Assembly (NCBI GenBank): GCA_016802295.1
Contig: JAESIW010000137.1
Coordinates: 358,888-375,535 of the forward strand
Source: Brachionus rotundiformis
Lineage: Eukaryota > Rotifera > Eurotatoria > Ploima > Brachionidae
Length of the DNA: 16,648 bases
Reading direction: 5' to 3'
Shown: piece by piece, positions 8,058 through 15,326 of the stretch
Numbering within the stretch: the stretch's first letter is position 1
How the letters are laid out: the number at the start of each line of letters is the position of its first letter
Made by a program: the position numbers and the translations under genes
The notes under the pieces: model-generated
Told to the model about the DNA's origin: nothing
Seen by the model: the letters and a program-made list of their open reading frames with translations, nothing else
Databases searched by the model: none

Positions 8058-8734
8058 TTATCTATTTTTAAAAAAAAGAAAACAGTTAAAAAAAAAAATA
8101 AAAAGAATTAAAACAACAACTGAACAACAAAAAATTACAAAGAAAAGAAAATTAAAATAGTCAAAAAAACTAATATGAGAAAATAAGCTTTTGAAAAATG
8201 AATTTTTAAAATGTCCATTCCAATTTCCTAAACCTGAAAAAAAATCTGTAAATGTGATTATTAGTGCTTTAAACAAAGATGGACTTTTAGAACAAAAATC
8301 ACTTGAAAAAAATAAAAGAAAACTATATTCTTTATATGGTAAACATTTTTTGTAAGCAGTTTCCAGGTCATTATAATTAACGAAAACACCTTCTCCAAAT
8401 ATGACAGTGAAAAAAACAACAGCGACAAAAAAAACAACAAAAAAAAATTTTAAACAATAAATAAAAATAAAAGTTATTAACTTTTTTATAGCATAGGACA
8501 AATTAAAATCAAGTTTATCGACGTGATCAATTGGAACACTCTTGATAAATACTCTTTGGTACTCTATCCACTGGACAAGTAATTTCCTCTCTTCAATCTT
8601 AAGTACGAGGCCTTTTCGATTAGAACCTTCAAATATTAAATAATATTTTGACTAAAAATTAAAAAGACTTAAAAATATATATAAAAAATACCATTAGATC
8701 TTTTAAAATTGACACTTTCGCCTTTTTTTATCAT
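8058..8734 (-). CDS. SH3/Tudor-like N-terminal protein, two or more exons, uncertain 3' part
   Basis: The ATG at 8734-8732 opens a 43-nt exon (8734-8692), then a 65-nt GT-AG intron (8691-8627) rejoins the frame with a phase-1 split Gly codon. The second exon starts at 8626 and reads GSNRKGLVLKIEERKLLVQW, then IEYQRVFIKSVPIDHVDKLD. This is a short beta-strand-rich module that looks like an SH3-like barrel (KOW, Tudor or chromo type); the resemblance is by eye only. The same frame stays open to TAA at 8058-8060 (about 203 residues), but after roughly residue 65 it becomes very Phe-rich and low in complexity and overlaps a better-looking plus-strand frame at 8179-8355. The true gene may splice away near 8466. 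Function unknown. Confidence 0.45.
8179..8355 (+). other. Candidate plus-strand exon antisense to the previous gene
   Basis: A 58-codon open frame with protein-like composition (FLKCPFQFPKPEKKSVNVII, SALNKDGLLEQ, KNKRKLYSLYGKHF) ends at a good donor, TTTTTT|GTAAGC (GT at 8352-8353), or at the TAA inside it. No acceptor or partner exon was found. It overlaps the Phe-rich minus-strand frame, and only one of the two is likely to be coding. Confidence 0.3.
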
Positions 8735-8739
8735 GTTTT

Positions 8740-9021
8740 AAATATTTTTTTTAAATATTTTAGAATATTTTTTTTAATTATTTTAAAATATTATTTTTAA
8801 TTATTTTTCAAAAGCAAATCATTTATATGGTCAGTAAATCTAATGAAAAATAATTCAATAAAATATGTTAAGTTAATATTGTTAAAAAATCAAATTTTTA
8901 TTACGAAAATTCTGGTCATTTTGGATTCATCTCTAAAATTAATATTTTTTTGCAGAAAGCCCCAAAAAAGGCCTCCAAAATGATATAATTTTCTTTTGGG
9001 AATTTAAAGATCTCAAAAAAA
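8740..9021. other. AT-rich interval with a small foldback
   Basis: Poly-A/T DNA containing an imperfect inverted repeat: 8905-8925 pairs with 8974-8993 (GAAAATT...CATTTTGGA on both strands). The intervening 48 bp is slightly richer in G+C. On the minus strand it lies just downstream of the LINE fossil and may be an insertion in it. No gene seen. Confidence 0.35.
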
Positions 9022-9241
9022 TAATAGAGGTCCAAAAAACAATGCAAATAGTGTATCATTCTTTATGTAAATTAGTAAATAGAGTCTTAAGAGCTGTAGC
9101 TTTTGATCTTTTTTTACCAAGATGAATTTTTTGAGATCTATCAAGAAAATAATTGGAATTAGAAAAAAAACCTAAAATTTCTTTTTCAAACCCAAACTGA
9201 AATAATTTTAAGAGAAGAATATTGGGATCAATCACGTCAAA
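9022..9241 (-). pseudogene. Fossil of a LINE reverse transcriptase
   Basis: From 9241 down on the minus strand the frame reads FDVIDPNILLLKLFQFGF and continues KEILGFFSNSNYF and KIHLGKKRSK, the pattern of RT around the first catalytic Asp of non-LTR retrotransposons (FDxIDH, then GF, then a short loop). About 60 codons are open before a TGA. GPLLFF, the conserved block before the YxDD region, follows one frame over at 9033-9016. The YxDD motif and the endonuclease are not visible. A long T run at 9247-9263 (A run in the element's sense) precedes the fossil. The piece is short and broken, so it is non-functional. Confidence 0.65.
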
Positions 9242-9331
9242 AGACTTTTTTTTTTTTTTTTTCTTTTAAAATTATTTACCTTTCGAAAAATTTGATTCAT
9301 ACTAATCACACTCAAAAAACAGTTTCAGGTG

Positions 9332-9732
9332 GTTCAGATCTGAGACATAATTAATAATTTTAAAAAATATAAAAAATAAAAACAATTTTGTATTATTCTA
9401 TTTACTTATAAAATATTCAATAATAAACTTAGTCTGCATAATTTTTTTTTTTAAATCTTTTTTTTATTTAATTTTTTAATTTGGAATTTTTTGTTGACCA
9501 GTTTTTGTAGCTAGGTTTTATTTTATTTACATTTTCTTTTAAAATCGTTGCTTAGGAATAAAAAATATTAAATCAGTATGTACTGAAAATTAAAAATTTA
9601 AATTTATATTTAATTTTGTAATGATAATTTGTCTTTGTTTTTAAACCGCTTTCCCAAACCTCGTTGACCCTCTCATGTATCAATTAGATGCTATAATTAA
9701 ATAATTGAAGGTGCTTTTTTTTATAGATTCAA
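9332..9732 (+). promoter_or_regulatory. Upstream region of the epimerase gene, duplicated in both arms
   Basis: No gene is seen here. A TTTTTTTTATAG acceptor ends at 9726, six bases before the ATG at 9733, as expected for a 5' UTR intron or spliced-leader addition. The segment from about 9510 to 9732 is nearly unchanged in the inverted copy, so any promoter within it was duplicated with the gene. No TATA box could be told apart from the AT background. Confidence 0.4.
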
Positions 9733-10647
9733 ATGAAAATAAAATTGTTAAAAATTATATTTTTTATCTTTTTACTTGTGGTCATTTTATTAACAATTAT
9801 TCCTAATAAAATTATTCAAAACTTTGATTTTTACATCCCAAAAATAAATGCTCGGAATTCTGATTTGCCAAACGTGATAGTTGTTATTGGGACTCGACCA
9901 GAAGCGGTCAAGTGTTCTCCTCTTATTTCAGTGCTCAAAAATAACCACTACAAAACGAGACTTAACCTGATTGTCCTCAGCACAGGACAGCATAAGGAAA
10001 TACTTACCGAAACACTCAAATCGTTCAATCAATCGGTTGACATAGATTTGAATCTAATGACCAAAAACCAAGATCTGAGCAGATTTTTTGAGATTTCGTT
10101 CAAAAAAACAACTGATCAATTTAAAAAGATAAAAGATATCAAGCTAGTCATTGTTCAAGGAGACACAACTACAGCTTTAGCAGCGAGTTTGGCCGCTGCC
10201 TACATACACATTCCAGTGGCTCATGTTGAAGCTGGTCTTAGATCCTATGATTTTGAGAATCCTTTTCCAGAAGAAGAAAACAGGCGCATCATCGATTCAA
10301 TCTCGACTCTTTTGTTTGCGCCAACTTCTTTTGCCAAAAAAGCTCTGCTCAAAGAAGCCGTTTGTAATTCGAATATTTTTGTCACTGGAAACACGGGCAT
10401 TGATGCTTTTAAGTCATTTAATTTAAAAAAAGCAGCAGTTATGCTACCACTTGTGGCACATTTGGTCAAGTTTAAACAACAGTCGCAAAGAAAGAAAATT
10501 ATTATTCTAGTTACAATGCATAGGAGAGAAAATTACAAAAATGTAGAGTCCATGTGTTTGGCAATTCGAAAAGTGGCAAACAAATATTTGAATGAAGTGC
10601 TGGTTGTGTTGCCTGTTCATCCAAATCCAAATTTTCGCACTAAAATA
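9332..10647 (+). repeat. Left arm of a large inverted duplication
   Basis: This segment matches 13761-15043 in reverse orientation. It covers about 400 bp of upstream DNA and the first 304 codons of the epimerase gene. From roughly 9505 to 10647 the two arms are almost identical, with four substitutions bunched inside codons 23-32 and one in the upstream part (TTAGGAAT against TTGGGAAT near 9555). The outer 170 bp are more diverged and include an extra ~30 bp in this arm. The match stops sharply after CACTAAAATA. Confidence 0.93.
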
Positions 10648-12549
10648 AAAAATCTCTTGAATAATTCGTCAAATATTCATTTAGTTGACCCCATACCATA
10701 TGATTCGTTTGGTCACGTGCTCAATGTGTCCGACATTGTGGTAACAGACTCAGGTGGCATACAGGAAGAAGCGTCGACAGTGGGAAAACCGGTCATTTTG
10801 ATGCGAGACACAACCGAAAGACCAGAAGGCGTCTACCTTGGAACAATTCGACTTACGGGTGCTCAAGCTGCCAATATTGAGTCATCAGTAGAGACACTAA
10901 TTCAGAAAATTAAAAATTCTGACTTAAAAGACCTGAAAAAGGACATTTTTGGTGATGGCAAAGCATCGCAGCGCATTGCTTATTTAATTGAGCAATTTGT
11001 GTACAAAAAATTACCACTGAATAGTCAGGAGTGTTCGACCAAAGCAAGACAAGACTCAATTGCCAAAGAAGTCTATCAAAAATATTCCAATTCTACCAAA
11101 GATATTAATTTGAGTCTGCAAGAGCTACCTATTGGACAGAATGTGGCAGAAGAAAAGTTGAAAGAAAAATTTCTACCATTCGAAGTTAGGAAAAAAAAAC
11201 TGCAAGAGCTAAGCGTTCCAAGGGAACGACTGACAATGAGCCAACTTTTTTCATTGCCAAGCAAGTACCACATATCCAAAAAAAATGACGAAGAATTTTC
11301 GGTGACATGTGTGGTTAGCTTGTATAAAAGAGAAGGCCTGGCAGAAAGATGGATAGACTCTTTGCTAAATCAGACTCATCCTCCCAAAGTAATTTGGATA
11401 GTTTACTTTGCATCACCAATTTCCGCTCAATTAGACAAGGAAATTGACCAAATTAGAAAAAATTTGAGTCAAAGGGGCGTCAAGACTGCCATTTATGTCA
11501 ACAAAGGTGACATGCAGCTAAAATACTTTGGACGATTTCAGCTTGCCATGCAAGTTAAAACAAACTATGTGGTTGTTTTTGATGACGACTCGATTCCACA
11601 AAATCGTTTCATTGAAGCTTGTATGCACACAATAAATACTCAAAATTATAATGGCATATTAGGCACCAAGGGCACACCGTTCGAAGAGAACGGTTTCTTT
11701 GGTCCTCTAACCCAAACGGAAACAATTATTGAATCCGATGTGGTTGGTGGTAGTTGGTTCATGAGAAATGAATGGGTAAAGTTAATGTTCAGGGACAAGA
11801 TGTTTACATGGGACACTGGAGAGGACTGGCATTTGAGTGTAAATGCCAGAAAATATGCCAATGTGAGATCGTTTGTTATGCCGGTGAATAAACAAGACAA
11901 TTCTACGAATGGATACACTGATGACTATTTGAAAATTAGCCAAAGTGGAGACACAAATGGTCAAGTCCAGGATCAAAGAAAATTGCTTCGCATGAAACAA
12001 AATGTCAGAGGAGATAGACACATCAATTCGTACCAAAATAGCCCCAAAAGTGTTCTAGTCTTTGCCGAGAACAAGCAAAATGCCATCGATCTTGTAAGCC
12101 TTTTGAACCAATGTTTAAATCAGTCAATTAATATGGTACTAGCTGTTCACAATAATCAACAAGTTCAAATTAATGAGACAGATTTAAAAAGGGTCAAAAT
12201 TCTCAAAGATTTTATGATCGGAAGAGATCACAACTCAAACGACACACTTCTGTCCCAATCATCTCAAAGTTTCTACCATTTTGAAATGATTGTTCAGCAA
12301 GCTCAAAGCACCGGCCTAGTGGTAATCGGCTCATCGGCTAATGCGCCAAATGTTGGCACAGTTACTGCTGCTCGTCTACTACAATTTCCCATTCTGAACG
12401 TCAACTTGAAAAATCAAGTCAAAAACAAATTTATCAACCAGATAATTAATGATTTGGCCACATGGAAAATTGATGTTGGTTTAGATTTGCAACTGGATTT
12501 AGCAGATAAAATAAACATTAAAGATATAATAGGATTTTTTATTAAATAA
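9733..12549 (+). CDS. Membrane-anchored fusion of UDP-GlcNAc 2-epimerase (non-hydrolysing) and GT-A glycosyltransferase
   Basis: A single intron-free frame of 938 codons. Residues 5-23 are a signal anchor (IIFFIFLLVVILLTII), suggesting a type II Golgi or ER protein. Residues 47-425 are a complete WecB-like epimerase, which interconverts UDP-GlcNAc and UDP-ManNAc. Key residues are in place: R55 and K60 (GTRPEAVK), D144 (QGDTTT), E166 (HVEAGLRS), E180-E182 (FPEEENRR), H263 (TMHRREN), and S340 to E346 (TDSGGIQEEA). Residues 430-520 are a charged linker. Residues 523-765 look like a GT-A glycosyltransferase: VTCVVSLYKREG start, VVVFDDDS (D617-D619, the DXD metal site) and WDTGEDWH (E697-D698, a candidate base region). 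Residues 770-938 are a third, Rossmann-like part (VLVFAENK, GLVVIGSSANAP) that I cannot name. Bacterial homology plus the absence of introns among intron-rich neighbours suggests horizontal transfer. The donor and acceptor of the transferase are unknown; UDP-ManNAc is an attractive guess. Confidence 0.9.
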   Translation: MKIKLLKIIFFIFLLVVILLTIIPNKIIQNFDFYIPKINARNSDLPNVIVVIGTRPEAVKCSPLISVLKNNHYKTRLNLIVLSTGQHKEILTETLKSFNQSVDIDLNLMTKNQDLSRFFEISFKKTTDQFKKIKDIKLVIVQGDTTTALAASLAAAYIHIPVAHVEAGLRSYDFENPFPEEENRRIIDSISTLLFAPTSFAKKALLKEAVCNSNIFVTGNTGIDAFKSFNLKKAAVMLPLVAHLVKFKQQSQRKKIIILVTMHRRENYKNVESMCLAIRKVANKYLNEVLVVLPVHPNPNFRTKIKNLLNNSSNIHLVDPIPYDSFGHVLNVSDIVVTDSGGIQEEASTVGKPVILMRDTTERPEGVYLGTIRLTGAQAANIESSVETLIQKIKNSDLKDLKKDIFGDGKASQRIAYLIEQFVYKKLPLNSQECSTKARQDSIAKEVYQKYSNSTKDINLSLQELPIGQNVAEEKLKEKFLPFEVRKKKLQELSVPRERLTMSQLFSLPSKYHISKKNDEEFSVTCVVSLYKREGLAERWIDSLLNQTHPPKVIWIVYFASPISAQLDKEIDQIRKNLSQRGVKTAIYVNKGDMQLKYFGRFQLAMQVKTNYVVVFDDDSIPQNRFIEACMHTINTQNYNGILGTKGTPFEENGFFGPLTQTETIIESDVVGGSWFMRNEWVKLMFRDKMFTWDTGEDWHLSVNARKYANVRSFVMPVNKQDNSTNGYTDDYLKISQSGDTNGQVQDQRKLLRMKQNVRGDRHINSYQNSPKSVLVFAENKQNAIDLVSLLNQCLNQSINMVLAVHNNQQVQINETDLKRVKILKDFMIGRDHNSNDTLLSQSSQSFYHFEMIVQQAQSTGLVVIGSSANAPNVGTVTAARLLQFPILNVNLKNQVKNKFINQIINDLATWKIDVGLDLQLDLADKINIKDIIGFFIK

Positions 12550-12550
12550 A
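12545..12550 (+). terminator. Candidate polyadenylation signal AATAAA
   Basis: AATAAA overlaps the TAA stop of the epimerase fusion (12547-12549). In DNA this AT-rich the hexamer occurs often by chance, so position is the only support. Confidence 0.35.
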
Positions 12551-12566
12551 ATATCAAAATATTCGG

Positions 12567-13027
12567 CATTGTGAAATTTGGAGCAGAGATAAAAACAAAA
12601 TATTAAAAATTCCAAAGCTCAAGTTCAAAAGGAGCAAAACATGATCTGTGAATTGAAGCACTTGGTACATCTTTTGTACCACCAATATTATGATTCTGGA
12701 AAATTTAGAACTCTGTGTACAAAGGATGTACCAGGTGTTTAAAATTACATAGAATGTTTTGCTTTTTCAGAACCTCAGCTTTAGCATTTTTGATATTTTG
12801 TTTTTGTACTAAAATTCACTAAGTTCTGAATTTCGCAGACATATTGCAGAGTTTTGCAGATCATAATATTGTTTTGCAGATCATAAGTTTGTGAATCATA
12901 ACCATATATTGGTGATACAAAAGATGTACCAAGTGCTTCAATTCACGGATCATGTTTTGCTCCTTTTGAACTTGTTTTTTGGAATTTTTGATATTTTGTT
13001 TTTATTTTTGTTCCAAATTTTGCAATG
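12567..13027. mobile_element. Foldback (MITE-like) element with about 130-bp terminal inverted repeats
   Basis: The left arm 12567-12696 pairs with the right arm 12893-13027. A long block around AAAAGGAGCAAAACATGATC and GAATTGAAGCACTTGGTACA differs by only about one base between arms. The termini are CATTG/CAATG. The spacer holds a third, more diverged copy of the arm unit at about 12715-12813 in the orientation of the right arm, and a direct repeat of TTTTGCAGATCATAA (about 12854-12886). No coding capacity. No clear target-site duplication is visible. It begins only 18 bp after the epimerase stop codon, so it may supply or interrupt the gene's 3' UTR. Confidence 0.75.
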
Positions 13028-13317
13028 TTATTATCAATGTTATTATTGAAATCTAAATATTCTATGTTTGGCATTACATTTTTAGTTTTTATAGTTTTTA
13101 AAGAAGTTTTGATTAAATTAATTCTTTTTTCAAAAGAAAGTCTGTTTTAAAAAACTGATCTATTACTGATCTATTATTCAATTTAAAAAAAACTCATTGG
13201 CTTTTTTAAATTTATCTAAAACAAAGAATTGATTAATCCGAATAAAAAAATTTAGCTTTAATTAAAAAAAGCTATAAAAAATAGATGACTCAGTCAGTAA
13301 TTAAAGATGTATTTCGA
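13028..13317. other. AT-rich interval, no gene seen
   Basis: A/T runs with a small direct repeat of ACTGATCTATT (about 13154-13178). No reading frame, RNA gene or further inverted repeat is supported. Confidence 0.3.
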
Positions 13318-13331
13318 GTTGTAACGACTGT

Positions 13332-13579
13332 GTTACACTAGACACCCTCCCAAACACTGCTATAATTCGAGAACACCGTGTAACTATGACACCAGAGGAA
13401 TTGGCAGTAGAGGCCAACGGCTCCTGTATTTAATCAGTGGGTCTCAAAGGGGTCCGTAACCTTTGGGACGACATCTTTGTCCACGGCAGAGAGGACGACG
13501 ATTTATAAAAAATATTGACAAGCTTATCGAAAACTGCTCCATCAACCGCCTAAATCTTAAATCAAAGAAAGAAACATAG
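13332..13579 (+). pseudogene. GC-rich fossil of a second gypsy-type reverse transcriptase
   Basis: This patch is near 50% G+C in an AT-rich setting. From 13437 the frame reads GLKGVRNLWDDIFVHGRE, the pattern around the second and third catalytic Asp of Ty3/gypsy RT (the DD pair at 13467-13472). It is followed one frame over by IDKLIENCSINRLNLKSKK (about 13514-13570), which fits the helix after that motif. A TAA at 13431-13433, a TAA at 13506-13508 and the frameshift show decay. The open stretch at 13332-13430 in the same frame is not clearly RT. It is unrelated in position and strand to the element at 5064-7534. Confidence 0.6.
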
Positions 13580-13736
13580 TCAAAAAACGAAGAGGGATGA
13601 ATCTATCTGAATCTATGCTTGGTAGAAAAATCGGACTTGATTGACAACACTAAAGTTGGTATTTTTGAGGAACGGCTTCTTTTGCAAGCTTTAATTCTCT
13701 TTGAACTTAAGAGTTATAAATTTGGTATTAATAGAT
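13580..13736 (+). other. Short open stretch of unknown nature
   Basis: A plus-strand frame of about 50 codons (about 13620-13759, with FEERLLLQALILFELKSYKF) runs to a TAA and partly overlaps the breakpoint of the inverted duplication. Composition is protein-like, but there is no start, no recognised family and no certain splice sites. Confidence 0.2.
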
Positions 13737-14675
13737 TCATCTCAATGAGATCTTTCTAAATATTTTAGTGCGAAAATTTGGATTTGGATGAACAGGCAAC
13801 ACAACCAGCACTTCATTCAAATATTTGTTTGCCACTTTTCGAATTGCCAAACACATGGACTCTACATTTTTGTAATTTTCTCTCCTATGCATTGTAACTA
13901 GAATAATAATTTTCTTTCTTTGCGACTGTTGTTTAAACTTGACCAAATGTGCCACAAGTGGTAGCATAACTGCTGCTTTTTTTAAATTAAATGACTTAAA
14001 AGCATCAATGCCCGTGTTTCCAGTGACAAAAATATTCGAATTACAAACGGCTTCTTTGAGCAGAGCTTTTTTGGCAAAAGAAGTTGGCGCAAACAAAAGA
14101 GTCGAGATTGAATCGATGATGCGCCTGTTTTCTTCTTCTGGAAAAGGATTCTCAAAATCATAGGATCTAAGACCAGCTTCAACATGAGCCACTGGAATGT
14201 GTATGTAGGCAGCGGCCAAACTCGCTGCTAAAGCTGTAGTTGTGTCTCCTTGAACAATGACTAGCTTGATATCTTTTATCTTTTTAAATTGATCAGTTGT
14301 TTTTTTGAACGAAATCTCAAAAAATCTGCTCAGATCTTGGTTTTTGGTCATTAGATTCAAATCTATGTCAACCGATTGATTGAACGATTTGAGTGTTTCG
14401 GTAAGTATTTCCTTATGCTGTCCTGTGCTGAGGACAATCAGGTTAAGTCTCGTTTTGTAGTGGTTATTTTTGAGCACTGAAATAAGAGGAGAACACTTGA
14501 CCGCTTCTGGTCGAGTCCCAATAACAACTATCACGTTTGGCAAATCAGAATTCCGAGCATTTATTTTTGGGATGTAAAAAACAAAATTTTGGATAATTTT
14601 ATTAGGAAAAATTGTTAATAAAATGACCACAAGTAAAAAGATAAAAAATATAATTTTTAACAATTTTATTTTCAT
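13737..14675 (-). pseudogene. Truncated, inverted second copy of the epimerase gene
   Basis: The ATG at 14675-14673 opens 312 codons. The first 304 match the complete gene except I23F and D32V, and the last eight (starting FRKISLR after TKI) come from unrelated sequence past the breakpoint at 13761. It keeps the membrane anchor and the N-terminal Rossmann half with R55, K60, D144, E166, E180-E182 and H263. It loses S340-E346, the rest of the second half that closes over UDP-GlcNAc, and the whole transferase. It should therefore be inactive as an epimerase unless it pairs with another subunit. The duplicated upstream region and the acceptor at 14683-14682 are retained, so it may still be transcribed. 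The frame is intact, so either the copy is recent or it is under constraint. Confidence 0.85.
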
Positions 14676-15043
14676 TTGAATCTATAAAAAAAAGCACCTT
14701 CAATTATTTAATTATAGCATCTAATTGATACATGAGAGGGTCAACGAGGTTTGGGAAAGCGGTTTAAAAACAAAGACAAATTATCATTACAAAATTAAAT
14801 ATAAATTTAAATTTTTAATTTTCAGTACATACTGATTTAATATTTTTTATTCCCAAGCAACGATTTTAAAAGAAAATGTAAATAAAATAAAACCTAGCTA
14901 CAAAAATAAGAAAAAGATTTTTAAAAAAAAGATTTGCAGACTAAGTTTATTTTTGAATATTTTCTCAGTAAATAGAATTATACAAAATTGCTTGTTAATT
15001 TTTTATATTTTTGAAAATTATTAATCATGCCTCAGACCTGAAC
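13761..15043 (-). repeat. Right arm of the large inverted duplication
   Basis: Reverse-complement match to 9332-10647. The inner boundary is exact at 13761, where CACTAAAATA is the last shared sequence. The outer boundary is near 15038-15043 (GTTCAG in the other arm). The arms are separated by about 3.1 kb and face each other, so the two gene copies are convergent. Confidence 0.93.
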
Positions 15044-15326
15044 GGAGTTGTGAAGTTCCTTTCAATTCAGCAAAACTTGAATAATCTTTTAGAGAAATAG
15101 GCTTTTTTCTTACCGTAAACTCATGTTTACGACTAAAAGCCAAAAACTCTGCTTTTACTCTAATTGAAATTGTCTTTTACTCTATATGGCCAAAGATTGA
15201 GTTTTTGGAAAAAAATAAAAAATCCCATTCTTTGCCATATAGAATAAAAGCTTAGTATTAAGCAAAGTTGCTTAATTCAAAATTTAAAATTTTTTATATT
15301 ATATTAGAAATAAATTAGTCTTTTAG
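15044..15326. other. AT-rich interval with two inverted repeats
   Basis: A perfect 7-bp hairpin (CGTAAAC-TCAT-GTTTACG) lies at 15114-15131. A longer imperfect inverted repeat pairs 15174-15199 with 15226-15250 around CTATATGGCCAAAG. The motif CTTTTACTCTA occurs twice in tandem (about 15152 and 15174). No gene seen. Confidence 0.45.

Noticed and set aside
10223..12036. Short frames in other phases or on the minus strand across the epimerase gene
   Set aside because: They are shadows of the long frame, and those in the first third are duplicated only because the whole segment is duplicated.
12588..13008. CRISPR-like or tandem regulatory array
   Set aside because: The repeats are three units in mixed orientation with no regular spacers, which fits a foldback element in a eukaryotic genome.
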